Notes: a model not told the origin generated them from the letters alone. Shown: positions 9,504 through 19,321, numbered from the stretch's first letter. The stretch: 64,000 nucleotides of DNA from Bradyrhizobium canariense (GCF_018130465.1 NZ_JAFCKJ010000002.1:62001-126000); one strand, 5' to 3'. Made by a program: numbers and translations.

Positions 9504-9787
9504 TTCCGATCGACCCTCAGCTTTTCGAGCGGCTGGACTCCGCCCTCACCGTTCCCTCCCCCCTTGCGGGGGAGGGTCAGGGAGAGGGGTGCCACACGGT
9601 GTCCTCTCTCGGTTCAAGCGTTGGAAAAACAGGCGTTCTGCTGCTGGCGACCCACCCTTCAAAAGCATCTCTCCCGGGGCTACCCCTCTCCCCCACCCTC
9701 CCCCGCAAGGGGGGAGGGAGCGCAGCTTGCCCTAGGCACGCGCCGGGCTCTTATGGCCGTCTCGCCGTGGAAAGAGCCAGCCCATGA
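9500..9787 (+). other. Repeat-derived open frame bridging ccmA and ccmB
   Basis: A 95-codon frame starts with ATGA overlapping the ccmA stop (9500-9503) and ends with a TGA overlapping the ccmB start (9784-9787). Most of it is translated palindromic repeat (PSPLAGEGQGEG and LPLSPTLPRKGGG), so it is unlikely to be a functional protein. It could keep ribosomes moving from ccmA to ccmB and so preserve translational coupling after a repeat insertion. Confidence 0.4.
9554..9718. repeat. Palindromic repeat inside the ccm operon, family I
   Basis: A 36-base inverted repeat starts CCCTCCCCCCTTGCGGGGGA at 9554 and returns as CCCCTCTCCCCCACCCTCCC at 9683, ending at 9718. Each arm is itself a short hairpin (CCCCCTTGCGGGGG). 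It sits between ccmA and ccmB. Confidence 0.88.
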
Positions 9788-10452
9788 CCGCCCTGTCTGC
9801 CCTCATTCGCCGCGACATCCGGATCGCGCTCCGCGTCGGCGGCGGGGCGTTGATTGGCGTGCTGTTCTTCCTGACCGTGGTGGTGCTGATGCCGTTTGCG
9901 GTGGGGCCGGATCTGGCGCTGCTGTCGCGGCTCGGGCCGGCGATCCTGTGGCTGGGGGCGCTGTTGGCGAGCCTGCTCACCCTGGACCGGCTGTTCATGG
10001 CCGACCACGAGGACGGCTCGCTCGACCTGATCACGATGAGCCGGACCCCGCTGGAACTCGCCTGTGCGGCGAAGGCGCTGGCGCACTGGCTGGCCGCCGG
10101 CCTGCCGCTGATCGTCGCAACCCCCGTGCTCGGCCTGCTGCTCAACCTCGACATGGTTGCAACCGGTGCTGTGGCGCTGACGCTGCTCGCCGGCACCCCG
10201 GCGCTGACGTTTACCGGGATGATCGGTGCGGCGCTGGCGGTGACGCTGCATCGTGGTGGCCTGCTGATGGCCGTCCTGGTGCTGCCGCTGTCGATTCCGG
10301 TGCTGATTTTCGGCGTCGCGGCCTCGCAGGCGGTGATCGTCGGACCCATGACGTTCGGCGCGCCGTTCTCGATCCTGTGCGCGCTGTCGCTGATCAGCCT
10401 CGTGGTCGGCCCCTTCGCGGCTGCGGCGAGCCTGAAGCACGGATTGGACTGA
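9784..10452 (+). CDS. ccmB: Heme exporter membrane protein CcmB
   Basis: The 222-residue integral membrane protein has about six helices. The family pattern at residues 63-82 (ALLASLLTLDRLFMADHEDG) and the following SLDLITMSRTPLELACAAKA are diagnostic for CcmB. With CcmA and CcmC it forms the transporter-like complex that drives release of holo-CcmE (cycW in Bradyrhizobium japonicum). Its ATG overlaps the stop of the bridging frame from ccmA. The gene is intact and of normal length. Confidence 0.97.
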   Translation: MTALSALIRRDIRIALRVGGGALIGVLFFLTVVVLMPFAVGPDLALLSRLGPAILWLGALLASLLTLDRLFMADHEDGSLDLITMSRTPLELACAAKALAHWLAAGLPLIVATPVLGLLLNLDMVATGAVALTLLAGTPALTFTGMIGAALAVTLHRGGLLMAVLVLPLSIPVLIFGVAASQAVIVGPMTFGAPFSILCALSLISLVVGPFAAAASLKHGLD

Positions 10453-10528
10453 CCTTGACCCCGATCAACTTTCGCTGCGGACTTTCGTGCTGATTGCGTG
10501 AGCGCTTACCTGTGATTATCAGGATACC

Positions 10529-11320
10529 ATGACGCTGATCGACCTCGCCAACCCCACACGGTTCCTCGCGCTGACGGCGCGGCTGTTGCCGTGGCTGGCG
10601 GCCGCGACGATCATCCTGCTCGCGATCGGGCTTTATCAGTCCGCGTCCGCGCCCGACGACTATCAACAGGGCGCGACGGTGAAGATCATGTTCATCCACG
10701 TGCCCAATGCCTGGCTGTCGATGTTCGTGTGGGGTGTGATGAGCATCGCCTCGCTGGGCACGCTGGTGTGGCGGCATCCGCTCGCCGACGTCGCCGCCAA
10801 AGCCGCAGCCCCGATCGGCGCCGCCTTCACCTTCCTTGCGCTGCTGACGGGATCGCTGTGGGGCCGGCCGATGTGGGGCACCTATTGGGAATGGGACGCG
10901 CGGCTGACCTCGGTGCTGATCCTGTTCCTGATGTATCTCGGCCTGATGGCGCTGTGGCGCGCGGTCGACGAGCCCTCCCGCGCGGCGCGCGCCGCCGCCG
11001 TGCTGACCCTGGTCGGCGCGATCAACCTGCCCATCATCAAGTTCTCGGTCGACTGGTGGAACACGCTGCACCAGCCGGCCTCGGTGATGCGGATGGGCGG
11101 CTCGTCGCTCGACAGATCGTTCCTGATTCCGCTGCTGGTGATGGCGATCGCGTTCACCCTGCTGTTCGTCACGCTCCATCTCGCGGCGATGCGCAACGAG
11201 ATCCTACGCCGCCGTGTCCGCTCCCTGCAGATGATGCAGGCGAGCCGTGTGGCGTTTTCAAGCGACGTCGGCACCGGCTCGCATGAAGCAAACGCGTCAA
11301 AAGAAGTCGGGGCTGCATGA
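10529..11320 (+). CDS. ccmC: Heme handling membrane protein CcmC
   Basis: CcmC loads heme onto CcmE at the periplasmic face of the inner membrane (263 residues, cycZ in Bradyrhizobium japonicum). The tryptophan-rich WWD signature appears as [18 protein letters not shown], flanked by conserved histidines in FIHVPNAW and NTLHQPAS. Six helices are predicted from the hydrophobicity pattern. The ATG at 10529 follows AGGATACC. It overlaps ccmD at its 3' end (ATGATGATG across the TGA), indicating translational coupling. Confidence 0.97.
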   Translation: MTLIDLANPTRFLALTARLLPWLAAATIILLAIGLYQSASAPDDYQQGATVKIMFIHVPNAWLSMFVWGVMSIASLGTLVWRHPLADVAAKAAAPIGAAFTFLALLTGSLWGRPMWGTYWEWDARLTSVLILFLMYLGLMALWRAVDEPSRAARAAAVLTLVGAINLPIIKFSVDWWNTLHQPASVMRMGGSSLDRSFLIPLLVMAIAFTLLFVTLHLAAMRNEILRRRVRSLQMMQASRVAFSSDVGTGSHEANASKEVGAA

Positions 11321-11502
11321 TGATGTCGCTCGGTCCCTACGCGTCTTTCATCGTGACGTCCTATGCCGCGGCCGCCCTCGTGGTCGTGATCCTGATCGGC
11401 TGGATCGTGCTCGATTATCGTAGCCAGACAGTGCGCCTGCGCGAGCTCGAGCGTAGCGGCATTACCCGTCGCTCCGGCCGTAGCGCGACGGATCGGTCAT
11501 GA
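11317..11502 (+). CDS. ccmD: Heme exporter accessory protein CcmD
   Basis: The 61-residue single-pass protein has one helix at about residues 15-35 and a basic, cytoplasmic C-terminal tail with [11 protein letters not shown], as in other CcmD proteins. CcmD helps release holo-CcmE from the CcmABC complex. The start overlaps the ccmC stop codon and the stop lies ten bases before ccmG, so it is within one operon. In Bradyrhizobium japonicum the gene is called cycX. Confidence 0.93.
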   Translation: MMMSLGPYASFIVTSYAAAALVVVILIGWIVLDYRSQTVRLRELERSGITRRSGRSATDRS

Positions 11503-11512
11503 GGGATAAATC

Positions 11513-12106
11513 ATGAGCGATCAGTCGACTCCCGCTCCGCCGCAGCGCCGCACTTTCCTGATGGTGCTGCCGCTGATCGCCTTCATCGGCCTGGCGCTGT
11601 TGTTCTGGTTTCGGCTTGGCAGCGGCGATCCCTCGCGGATCCCTTCCGCACTGATCGGACGGCCTGCGCCGCAAACCATGCTGCCGCCGCTCGAGGGATT
11701 GCAGGCTGACAACGCGCAGATCCCTGGCCTCGATCCCGCTGCGTTCAAGGGCAAGGTCAGCCTCGTCAATGTCTGGGCGTCCTGGTGCGTGCCGTGCCAC
11801 GACGAGGCGCCGCTCCTGACCGAATTGGCAAAGGACAAGCGCTTCCAGCTCGTCGGCATCAACTACAAGGATGCCGCCGACAATGCGCGGCGCTTCCTGG
11901 GGCGCTACGGCAACCCGTTCGGCCGCGTCGGCGTCGACGCCAACGGCCGCGCCTCGATCGAATGGGGCGTCTATGGCGTGCCGGAGACTTTTGTCGTCGG
12001 TCGCGAAGGCACCATCGTCTACAAGCTGGTGGGACCGATCACGCCGGAGAATTTGCGGACGGTGCTGTTGCCGCAGATGGAGAAGGCGTTGAAGGCGGGG
12101 TCGTAG
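11513..12106 (+). CDS. ccmG: Membrane-anchored periplasmic thioredoxin CcmG/DsbE
   Basis: The 197-residue protein has one N-terminal anchor (about residues 14-34) and a periplasmic thioredoxin fold with WASWCVPCHDE, active cysteines C92 and C95, and the cis-proline segment YGVPETF. CcmG reduces apocytochrome c or CcmH so that heme can be attached (cycY in Bradyrhizobium japonicum). It is the last gene of the cluster; ccmE, ccmF and ccmH are not in this window. A family D palindrome follows directly. Confidence 0.96.
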   Translation: MSDQSTPAPPQRRTFLMVLPLIAFIGLALLFWFRLGSGDPSRIPSALIGRPAPQTMLPPLEGLQADNAQIPGLDPAAFKGKVSLVNVWASWCVPCHDEAPLLTELAKDKRFQLVGINYKDAADNARRFLGRYGNPFGRVGVDANGRASIEWGVYGVPETFVVGREGTIVYKLVGPITPENLRTVLLPQMEKALKAGS

Positions 12107-12112
12107 TACGGA

Positions 12113-12239
12113 TCTCGTGCCCCGGACGCTGCGCAGCGCGCAGGCGGTGCGCTGCAGAGCCGGGGCCCATGTCACTACGACGGCACTCTTGGCAAAATTC
12201 TGGGTCCCGGCTCGCGCTTCGCGCGTCCGGGACACGAGA
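12113..12239. repeat. Intergenic palindromic repeat, family D (copy 1)
   Basis: Ends TCTCGTGCCCCGGACG (12113-12128) and CGTCCGGGACACGAGA (12224-12239) are inverted with one mismatch. It fills the whole gap between the convergent ccmG and yciB genes. Copies 2 and 3 are at 20031 and 31088. Confidence 0.88.
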
Positions 12240-12242
12240 CCA

Positions 12243-12845
12243 TTACCCCTTCCTCACATCGCCCGCCTCGGCCTCGCTCGCTTCCAGCGACGCCGGCTCG
12301 AGGTGATAGCGCTTGGTCAGCGGCATCTGGGCGATGGCGAAGACCATGGTCAGCGGGGTGACGCCGAACACCTTGAAGTTCACCCAGAAGTCCGTGCTCT
12401 GGGTGCGCCAGACGATCTCGTTCAACACTGCCATGCCGGCGAAGAACAGCGCCCAGCGCAGCGTGAGGATGCGCCAGCCCTGCGGCGTCAAATTGAACAT
12501 CTGGTCGAACATGACCGCGATGAAGGAGCGCCCGAACAACAGGCCGCCGCCGAGGATCGCGGCGAACAGGGCGTAGATGATGGTCGGCTTGAGCTTGATG
12601 AAGGTCTCGTCGTGCAGGACCAGGGTCAGCGTGCCGAACACCAGCACGATGACGCCGGTTACGATCGCCATGATCGGGATGTGGCGCGTCACCACATAGG
12701 AGGCGATCATCGCCGCGACGATCGCGACCATGAAGGCGCCGGTCGCGGCGAACAAATTGAACTTCGCATTCACGAAGAAGAACACGAGCAGCGGACCGAG
12801 CTCGGTCGCAAGCTTGAACAACGGATGCGGCTGGGTCTTGTCCAT
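12243..12845 (-). CDS. yciB: Inner membrane-spanning protein YciB (septation protein A family)
   Basis: The 200-residue protein has five or six hydrophobic helices and the conserved [33 protein letters not shown] and [20 protein letters not shown] segments of the YciB/IspZ family, linked to envelope synthesis and cell division. The start at ATG 12845 (MDKTQPHP) follows AAAGGTCAAGGA; the reading frame stays open further upstream only because it passes through a repeat and antisense to ftsY. It lies downstream of ftsY on the same strand, separated by a family E repeat. Confidence 0.94.
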   Translation of the reverse strand: MDKTQPHPLFKLATELGPLLVFFFVNAKFNLFAATGAFMVAIVAAMIASYVVTRHIPIMAIVTGVIVLVFGTLTLVLHDETFIKLKPTIIYALFAAILGGGLLFGRSFIAVMFDQMFNLTPQGWRILTLRWALFFAGMAVLNEIVWRTQSTDFWVNFKVFGVTPLTMVFAIAQMPLTKRYHLEPASLEASEAEAGDVRKG

Positions 12846-12863
12846 TCCTTGACCTTTGTTGCT

Positions 12864-12964
12864 GTCATCCCCCGCGAAAGCGGGGGATCCAGTATTCCAG
12901 AGGCAGCTCGGCTTGAACCGAGAAGCTGCGGCGTACTGGATGCCCCGCCTACGCGGGGCATGAC
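12864..12964. repeat. Intergenic palindromic repeat, family E
   Basis: Left arm GTCATCCCCCGCGAAAGCGG starts at 12864 and continues GGGATCCAGTA; the right arm carries TACTGGATGCCCCGCCTACG and ends at 12964. It lies between ftsY and yciB. A decayed half copy appears near 21555-21585. Confidence 0.88.
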
Positions 12965-12973
12965 GAAAGAAAC

Positions 12974-13921
12974 CTATGACTCGATTCCGGCAATCGCGCG
13001 GGCGAAATCGCGCGCGGTGAACGGCGCGAGATCGTCGACGCCTTCGCCGACGCCGATGAAATGCACCGGCAGTTTGAATTTCTCCGCGAGCGCCACCAGA
13101 ATGCCGCCGCGGGCGGTGCCGTCGAGCTTCGTCATCACGAGACCGGTGACCCCGGCGGTGCGATGGAAGGCTTCGACCTGCGACAGCGCGTTCTGGCCGA
13201 CGGTGGCGTCCAGCACAAGCAGCACCGCATGCGGCGCAGTGTCGTCCACCTTGCGGATGACGCGCACGACCTTTTCGAGCTCGTTCATCAGCTCGGCCTT
13301 GTTCTGAAGCCGCCCGGCGGTGTCGATCAGGAGCACGTTGACGGCCTGCTCCTTCGCCGCCGTCAGCGCGTTGAAGGCGAGGCTCGCCGAATCCGAGCCT
13401 TGCGCACCGGCGATGACGGGCGTCTTGGTGCGTTCGCCCCAGACCTTGAGCTGCTCGATCGCCGCGGCGCGAAACGTGTCGCCGGCGGCGAGCATCACCT
13501 TGCGGCCTTCGGACGCGAATTTTTGCGAGAGTTTTCCGATGGTGGTGGTCTTGCCGGAGCCGTTGACGCCGACCACGAGGATGACGAACGGCTTCCTGCC
13601 CGCGTCGATCTCGAGCGGCCTGGCCACCGGCACCAGCACCTTCTCGACTTCGGTCGCGACCACGTCCTTGACCTCGTCCGCCGAGATCGCCTTGTCGTAG
13701 CGCCCCGTACCGACCGCATCCGCGATCCGGACCGCGACCGAGGTGCCGAGGTCGGCGCGCAGCAGCACGTCCTCGATGTCGTCGAGCATGGCGCGGTCGA
13801 GCTTGCGCTTGGTGACGAGGTCGGCGACCGCGGTCCCAAGCGAGGACGAGGTGCGCTTCAGCCCGTCGGACAGGCGGCGCCACCAGCTCAGCTTGGGGGT
13901 CTCGGGGGTGGTATCGTTCAT
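12974..13921 (-). CDS. ftsY: Signal recognition particle receptor FtsY
   Basis: FtsY is the membrane-associated GTPase that docks Ffh-ribosome complexes at the Sec translocon. At 315 residues it has a short N-terminal region lacking the long acidic A domain of E. coli, as is usual in alphaproteobacteria. The GTPase motifs are [29 protein letters not shown] and [10 protein letters not shown], with the C-terminal [14 protein letters not shown]. It is divergent from the pseudouridine synthase gene across 60 bases. Confidence 0.97.
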   Translation of the reverse strand: MNDTTPETPKLSWWRRLSDGLKRTSSSLGTAVADLVTKRKLDRAMLDDIEDVLLRADLGTSVAVRIADAVGTGRYDKAISADEVKDVVATEVEKVLVPVARPLEIDAGRKPFVILVVGVNGSGKTTTIGKLSQKFASEGRKVMLAAGDTFRAAAIEQLKVWGERTKTPVIAGAQGSDSASLAFNALTAAKEQAVNVLLIDTAGRLQNKAELMNELEKVVRVIRKVDDTAPHAVLLVLDATVGQNALSQVEAFHRTAGVTGLVMTKLDGTARGGILVALAEKFKLPVHFIGVGEGVDDLAPFTARDFARAIAGIES

Positions 13922-13981
13922 GGTGGCGGTGTGTTAGCCGTTCCGGCTCCCAAACGAAAGTCTTGACCGAAAGTCCTGCAA

Positions 13982-14683
13982 TTGCTCGATGTTCCCGAAT
14001 TGACCGCCGACGAAATCCTGGCGCGCGTGCTCCATCGCGACGGATTGATGCTGGTCATCGACAAGCCGGCCGGCCTGCCGGTGCATCGCGGACCCAAGGG
14101 CGGTGCCAATCTGGAAACCTCCTTCGACGCGCTCCGTTTCGGCCTGCCGCGGCCGCCCGTGCTGGCCCACCGGCTGGACAAGGACACCTCCGGTTGCCTC
14201 GTGCTCGGCCGCCATCGCAAGGCGACGGCCTCGCTCGGCCTGCTGTTCAAGCATGGCAAGATCGGCAAGACCTACTGGACCATCGTCGAGGGCGGCCCCG
14301 CCGAGGACGAAGGCACCATCGACATGCCGCTCGGGCGGCTGAACGCCGAACGCGGCTGGTGGCAGAAGCCCGATCCCGAGGGCCAGAAGGCCATCACGAA
14401 CTGGAAGGTGATGGGCCGGAGCGACGGCCTGACCTGGCTCGCCATGGAACCGGTGACCGGGCGGACCCATCAATTGCGGGTGCATTCGTCCGCGACCGGC
14501 TGGCCGATCTTCGGCGATAACATTTACGGCAACGGCCCGCGCTTCGGCGAGCCGAAGCTGCACCTGCATTCCCGCGAGATCGTGGTGCCGATCTCCCGGA
14601 ACAAGGAGCCGGTCCGCGTGGTGGCGCCGGCGCCGCCCCACATGCACGAGCGGCTCCGCGCCTGCGGGTGGAACGGGGAGTAG
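13982..14683 (+). CDS. RluA-family RNA pseudouridine synthase
   Basis: This 233-residue enzyme converts uridine to pseudouridine in rRNA or t[18 protein letters not shown] carries the catalytic aspartate, preceded by the family start motif [13 protein letters not shown] and followed by [13 protein letters not shown]. There is no S4 domain, so it resembles the short RluA/TruC type rather than RluC/D; the target nucleotide is not predictable. An in-frame TGA at 13964 limits the start; TTG 13982 is the best available codon, which makes the exact N-terminus uncertain. Confidence 0.9.
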   Translation: MLDVPELTADEILARVLHRDGLMLVIDKPAGLPVHRGPKGGANLETSFDALRFGLPRPPVLAHRLDKDTSGCLVLGRHRKATASLGLLFKHGKIGKTYWTIVEGGPAEDEGTIDMPLGRLNAERGWWQKPDPEGQKAITNWKVMGRSDGLTWLAMEPVTGRTHQLRVHSSATGWPIFGDNIYGNGPRFGEPKLHLHSREIVVPISRNKEPVRVVAPAPPHMHERLRACGWNGE

Positions 14684-14696
14684 CCCAACTGCTCGC

Positions 14697-14813
14697 CCCT
14701 CACGGTGAGGAGGCCACGCAGCGGCCGTCTCGAACCATGAAAGGCCCCGCTGCTTGCAACTCGGCCTGCATCCTTCGAGACGCCCGCCTCTGGCGAGCTC
14801 CCCAGGATGAGGG
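14697..14813. repeat. Intergenic palindromic repeat, family J (copy 2)
   Basis: It runs from CCCTCACGGTGAGGAGGCC to CTCCCCAGGATGAGGG, with GGCCGTCTCGAACCATG and CATCCTTCGAGACGCC as inner arms. It lies between the pseudouridine synthase gene and the DUF2336 gene. Confidence 0.7.
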
Positions 14814-14913
14814 TCATCGCGCGTTGGTTTACGAAACGTTCAGTGCTCGTCTCTAATGATAGCGGTTGCTTAGAACAAGCTTCCGTCAATCTGCTCAGGA
14901 CGAGCTGCGCGTC

Positions 14914-16023
14914 ATGTCCACGGCCGAGTTATCGATCATCGACGAGGTCGAGTCCGCGCTTCGGACAGGCTCGGCGGAAAAGGGCCTGGAAACCGCCCGC
15001 CGCGTCACCGACCTGTTCCTGTCTTCCGCCGGCAGTTTCGACGACGAGCAGATCGCACTGTTCGACGACGTGCTCGATCGCCTGATCGGCACCATCGAGC
15101 TCCGCGCCATCGCCGACATGGGCGCGCGCGTTGCGCTCGCGGAGATCAGCGCGCAGCTCGCGCCGATCGCGCAGGCGCCGCCATCGGTCATTCGCCGCCT
15201 CGCCAACAATGACGAAATCCGCATCGCCGGTCCCGTGCTCCAGGAATCCGCGCGCCTCGACGATGGCGAGCTGGTGCAGATCGCATCATCCAAGGGCGAG
15301 CCGCATCTGCTCGCGGTCGCCGGGCGCTGGTGGCTGAAGGAGATCGTCACCGATGCATTGCTGGCGCGGCGCTATCCCAGCGTCAGCCGGCGGCTCGCCG
15401 CCAATCCCGGCGCGCGCGTTTCCGGAAACGGATTTGCCGTCATCGTCGGACAGGCCGAGGCCGATCCCGAGCTCGCTGTCAGCGTCGGCGTCCGCGTCGA
15501 TTTGCCGTCAGATCTGCGCCGTCAATTGCTGCGCTCGGCGACGGATGCCGTGCGTACCCGCCTGTTGTCGCGCGCACCGCCGCATTTGTTCGAGGAGATT
15601 CAGACCGCGATCGCCGCCGTCACCGTCGGTGTCGACCGCGAGATGTCGGGCGTTCGCGATTTCGAAGGTGCCAAGCGTGCCATCGCAAACCTCAGGGCGG
15701 CCGGCCAGCTCAGCGAGGCGACGCTGCTCGGCTTCGCCACGCAGCGGCGCTATGAAGAAGCGGTGGCCGCATTGGCCGCACTGTCCGGATCGACCGTCGA
15801 AGTGATTCGCCCATTGATGCAGAGCCTGCGCGAGGACGGCTTGCTGGTGCCGTGCAAGGCGGCGCAGCTCAGCTGGGAAACCACCGCCGCCGTGCTCGAA
15901 AGCCGCTTTGCGACCGGCGCGATGAAGCCGGCGGATCTTGCCAGGGCGCAGGGCCATTACGCACGGATGACGCCGGAGAACGCACGGCGCACGCTACGGT
16001 TCTGGCAGGTGCGGGCGTTGTAA
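14914..16023 (+). CDS. DUF2336 domain-containing protein
   Basis: This 369-residue protein belongs to a family common in Rhizobiales. It is mostly helical, with HEAT-like paired motifs such as RRLANNDEIRIAGPVLQESA and YPSVSRRLAANPGA, and has no signal or membrane segment. The function is unknown; relatives often lie near signalling or chemotaxis genes, which is not the case here. I start at the ATG at 14914 (MSTAELSIIDEVES), because the 16 extra codons from a TTG upstream read like untranslated leader. Confidence 0.85.
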   Translation: MSTAELSIIDEVESALRTGSAEKGLETARRVTDLFLSSAGSFDDEQIALFDDVLDRLIGTIELRAIADMGARVALAEISAQLAPIAQAPPSVIRRLANNDEIRIAGPVLQESARLDDGELVQIASSKGEPHLLAVAGRWWLKEIVTDALLARRYPSVSRRLAANPGARVSGNGFAVIVGQAEADPELAVSVGVRVDLPSDLRRQLLRSATDAVRTRLLSRAPPHLFEEIQTAIAAVTVGVDREMSGVRDFEGAKRAIANLRAAGQLSEATLLGFATQRRYEEAVAALAALSGSTVEVIRPLMQSLREDGLLVPCKAAQLSWETTAAVLESRFATGAMKPADLARAQGHYARMTPENARRTLRFWQVRAL

Positions 16024-16064
16024 GGTATGCGTTTTGGGCCGCGCTGCGCGCCACGCCCTCCGCT

Positions 16065-16186
16065 GTCGTCCTGGCGAAAGCCAGGACCCATAACCACCGA
16101 ATTCAATTTGGCGAAGACTGGTGGTTGGCAACTGCGTGTAACAACCTCTCCCTGGGGTCATGGGTCCTGGCTTTCGCCAGGACGAC
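16065..16186. repeat. Intergenic palindromic repeat, family B (copy 1)
   Basis: A perfect 27-bp inverted repeat, beginning GTCGTCCTGGCGAAAGCCAG at 16065 and mirrored at 16160-16186. Each arm is itself a hairpin (GTCCTGG CGAAAG CCAGGAC). A unique core with TTTGGCGAAGACTGGTGGTT lies between the arms. Confidence 0.93.
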
Positions 16187-16217
16187 GTTGGGGATGCAGT
16201 TGTGGAATGACGGCAAA

Positions 16218-17471
16218 TTACGTCGTGAGCCGCTCGCCATCACTGCCGGCAATCCTCAGGGGCACGACGCTGCCCATACGCTCGCCCGCAATCGCCACCG
16301 GCAGATAATGCTCCGTTCGCCCCTGACCGTCGCCCTCGATCAGCACCTCGCGCGTGGCGCCGATCTCGGCTTGTAGCCGCAGCCGCAATGCCGCTTCGCC
16401 GGCCGCACGTAGTCGTTTCGCCCGCTCCTTGATCGCACCGCCCGCCACCTGCGGCATCCGCGCGGCCGGCGTGCCGGGACGCGGCGAATAGGGGAAGACG
16501 TGGAGGAACGTCAGGCCGCATTCCCCGACCAGATCGAGCGAACGCGAGAACATCTCCTCGGTCTCGGTCGGAAAGCCGGCAATGATGTCGGCACCCAGCG
16601 CGATATCCGGGCGCAGGCGGCGGACCTGGTCGCAGAACGCGATTGCGTCGCCGCGCGTATGCCGCCGCTTCATGCGCTTCAAAATCATGTCGTCGCCGGA
16701 CTGCAGCGACAGGTGCAGATGCGGCATCAGCCGCGCATCGTCGGCGATGGCATCCAACAGATCGCTGTCTGCCTCGATCGAATCGATCGAGGAGATGCGC
16801 AGGCGCCTCAGCTCCGGTACATGCCGCAAAATCTGCTTCGTCAGCATGCCAAGTTTCGGCGCGCCCGGCAGGTCGGTGCCGTAACTGGTGAGGTCGACGC
16901 CGGTCAACACGATCTCGGCGTGGCCGCGCGCGACCAATGCCCGCACCTGATCGACCACCGCGCCCATCGGTACCGAGCGCGAATTGCCACGCCCGAACGG
17001 AATGATGCAGAAGGTGCAGCGATGGTCGCAGCCGTTCTGCACCTGCACGAACACCCGCGGCAGGCCGCTCGCAAAGCCGTCGATGAGATGAGGCGCCATC
17101 TCCTTCACCGCCATGATGTCGCTGACGGCGATTTTTTCGCTCGCACCGAGATCGAACGCCGTACGCGCCTCGCGCCATGCGGACGACCGCATCTTGTCGT
17201 CATTGCCGACGACGCGATCGACCTCGGCCATGTCGGCGAACATGCTGCTCTGCGTTTGCGCCGCACAGCCGGTGACGACGATGCGCGCACCAGGCCGCTC
17301 GCGCTTCAGCTTGCGGATCGACTGCCTCGCCTGCGCCACGGCCTCGTTGGTCACGGCGCAGCTGTTGACGACGATGGTGTCGGAGAGCCCCGCGCCCTCG
17401 GCCTCGCGGCGGATCACCTCGGCCTCGAACGCGTTGAGGCGGCAGCCGAAGGTGACGATGTCGACGCTCAT
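16218..17471 (-). CDS. mtaB: tRNA ms2t6A37 methylthiotransferase MtaB
   Basis: This radical-SAM enzyme adds a methylthio group to t6A at position 37 of ANN-decoding tRNAs (417 residues). The N-terminal UPF0004 domain provides C10, C38 and C69 for the auxiliary cluster; the radical-SAM cluster ligands C148, C152 and C155 lie in GCDHRCTFCIIPFGRGNSRS. A C-terminal TRAM-like region is present. The start codon overlaps the dapF stop by one base (TAATG), so the two genes form a coupled operon. Confidence 0.95.
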   Translation of the reverse strand: MSVDIVTFGCRLNAFEAEVIRREAEGAGLSDTIVVNSCAVTNEAVAQARQSIRKLKRERPGARIVVTGCAAQTQSSMFADMAEVDRVVGNDDKMRSSAWREARTAFDLGASEKIAVSDIMAVKEMAPHLIDGFASGLPRVFVQVQNGCDHRCTFCIIPFGRGNSRSVPMGAVVDQVRALVARGHAEIVLTGVDLTSYGTDLPGAPKLGMLTKQILRHVPELRRLRISSIDSIEADSDLLDAIADDARLMPHLHLSLQSGDDMILKRMKRRHTRGDAIAFCDQVRRLRPDIALGADIIAGFPTETEEMFSRSLDLVGECGLTFLHVFPYSPRPGTPAARMPQVAGGAIKERAKRLRAAGEAALRLRLQAEIGATREVLIEGDGQGRTEHYLPVAIAGERMGSVVPLRIAGSDGERLTT

Positions 17472-18346
17472 TACCCGGCCGGCGCGAACAGCGCCGGATC
17501 GAAACTGCCTTCATATTCGAAGGTCGCCGTGCCCGTCATCAGCACGTGATCGTCGCGCTCGCGCCATTCGATGCCGAGCTTGCCGCCGGGCAGCGTGATC
17601 TCGACATTGCGCTCGGCCCGCTTCAGGCGCGCCGCTGCAACTGCCGTCGCGCAAGCCGCCGAGCCGCAGGCCCTGGTCAGGCCGGCGCCGCGCTCCCAGG
17701 TGCGAATCGTGATGTGGTCGCGATCGACGATGTGGGCGAGCGTGATGTTGGCGCGCTCGGGGAAGATCGGATGGTTTTCCAGCAGCGGACCGAAACGCTC
17801 GAGATCATAGGCGTTGACGTCATCGACCCAGAAGATCGCATGCGGATTGCCCATGCTGACCACCGAGGGCGAATGCAGGATCGGATTGTCGATCGGGCCG
17901 ATCTGCAATTCGATGTAGCGGGTGTCGCGGAATTCCTGGTCGAGCGGAATGTCCTGCCAGCCGAACTTCGGCGCGCCCATGTCGACGGTGTAGAGATCGG
18001 GCGCCGGGCCCTGCCAGCAATTGAGCAAGCCGGCGCGGGTCTCGAACGTCGCATTGGTCTGGCCGGTCTTCTCGAAGACGCGCCGCACCACGCAGCGCAT
18101 GCCGTTGCCGCAGGCGCCTGCCTCGGAGCCGTCACTGTTGTAGATGCTGATGAAAGCTTCGGTGCCGTCGAAGCGCGGCTTCTGCAGCACCATAAGCTGG
18201 TCGTAGGGCACGCCGCCTGGCGCGGATGCCACCGCGCGGGCATCGTCCGGGGTGACCTTTGAGGTGGAATCGCGCATGTCGACAACGACGATTTCGTTGC
18301 CGATGCCGTTCATCTTGGCAAATGCGTGGTTGGCCAGCGCGCTCAT
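17471..18346 (-). CDS. dapF: Diaminopimelate epimerase
   Basis: This 291-residue enzyme interconverts LL- and meso-diaminopimelate, the step before lysine and the source of the peptidoglycan cross-linking residue. The two catalytic cysteines are C79 in GACGNGMRC and C227 in [12 protein letters not shown]. It is the first gene of a dapF-mtaB pair that overlaps by one base. It is divergent from the exported GyrI-like gene across about 200 bases. Confidence 0.97.
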   Translation of the reverse strand: MSALANHAFAKMNGIGNEIVVVDMRDSTSKVTPDDARAVASAPGGVPYDQLMVLQKPRFDGTEAFISIYNSDGSEAGACGNGMRCVVRRVFEKTGQTNATFETRAGLLNCWQGPAPDLYTVDMGAPKFGWQDIPLDQEFRDTRYIELQIGPIDNPILHSPSVVSMGNPHAIFWVDDVNAYDLERFGPLLENHPIFPERANITLAHIVDRDHITIRTWERGAGLTRACGSAACATAVAAARLKRAERNVEITLPGGKLGIEWRERDDHVLMTGTATFEYEGSFDPALFAPAG

Positions 18347-18548
18347 GAAAATTCCCGAATTTCGCCTGCCTTATATGGCGATCCTTGCCGGCTTGGCCAG
18401 TGATTTGCCACCGCAAGCCAGGACGTCTGCCATGACGCATCTGTCATGGGACGAATTCGGCGCTCGCGTGTTAGAACGGCGAAATTCGCGCGATCCGGGA
18501 CGTGCGGCCGGGTTTAGATCTTGGTGGGCAAGGTCTGGGGAGAATAAA

Positions 18549-19316
18549 ATGAATAGTTTCCGTCGTCTCGCTCTGGCTGCGCTGATCCCGGCGGCGGCCT
18601 TGTCGCTTGGCGTGTCCGGCGCTCCGGCGCAAACCCCGAGCCCGGCGCCGGCTGCCTCGGCAAGCCCCTCGCCGGCCCCGTCGGCTTCGCCCTCTCCGGC
18701 CGCAAGCGCTTCGCCCGCGCCCGCGGCGACCCCGTCGCCTGCGGCCAGCGCCTCGCCTGCTCCGGCGACCTCGCCCTCTCCCGCAGCCAGCGCCTCACCG
18801 AGTCCGGCCGCACCGCCACCCGCTGCGGCCGCGACGCCGGCTCCCGTGCAGACCGCCGATCCCTTCGGCCAGGAGACCACGCTCGAGCCGAGGAAGGTCG
18901 TGATGGTCAAGGGCACCGCCAATTGGGACTCGGCCTTCGACACGCTGGTCGACGCCTTCAAGGCGCTGAACACGCTGCTGGACAAGCAGGGCATCAAGCA
19001 CGCCGGCAATTCGATGATCGTCTACACCTCGACCGACGACACCGGCTTCACTTTCCTCGCCGAGATCCCGGTCGATCAGGATCCGCAGAAACTGCCCAAG
19101 GACATGAGCATCGGCAAATCGCCGGAGGGCAAGGCCCTGAAATTCGTCCATCGCGGCTCCTACGACAACATGGACAACACCTATGAGGCGATCACCAATC
19201 ACCTCGACGACAAGAAGCTCGAAGCCAAGGACACTTTTGTCGAGGAATACCTCACCGATCCCCTGAAGACGGCCGAGGACAAGCTCGTGATCAACGTATT
19301 CGTGCCACTGAAGTGA
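18549..19316 (+). CDS. Exported GyrI-like domain protein with Ala/Ser/Pro linker
   Basis: The 255-residue protein has a signal peptide (about residues 1-28, ending AQ), then about 70 residues of A/S/P repeats such as SPSPAASASP, then a domain at about 105-255. Its C-terminal part (VHRGSYDNMDNTYEAITNHL, then EEYLTDP and INVFVPLK) matches the GyrI-like/AraC effector-binding fold, which normally binds small molecules in the cytoplasm. Export suggests periplasmic ligand binding; that is inference. The ATG at 18549 follows GGGGAGA. It overlaps a SIMPL gene by a GTGA or lies five bases before its ATG, suggesting a two-gene operon. Confidence 0.8.
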   Translation: MNSFRRLALAALIPAAALSLGVSGAPAQTPSPAPAASASPSPAPSASPSPAASASPAPAATPSPAASASPAPATSPSPAASASPSPAAPPPAAAATPAPVQTADPFGQETTLEPRKVVMVKGTANWDSAFDTLVDAFKALNTLLDKQGIKHAGNSMIVYTSTDDTGFTFLAEIPVDQDPQKLPKDMSIGKSPEGKALKFVHRGSYDNMDNTYEAITNHLDDKKLEAKDTFVEEYLTDPLKTAEDKLVINVFVPLK

Positions 19317-19321
19317 GACCG

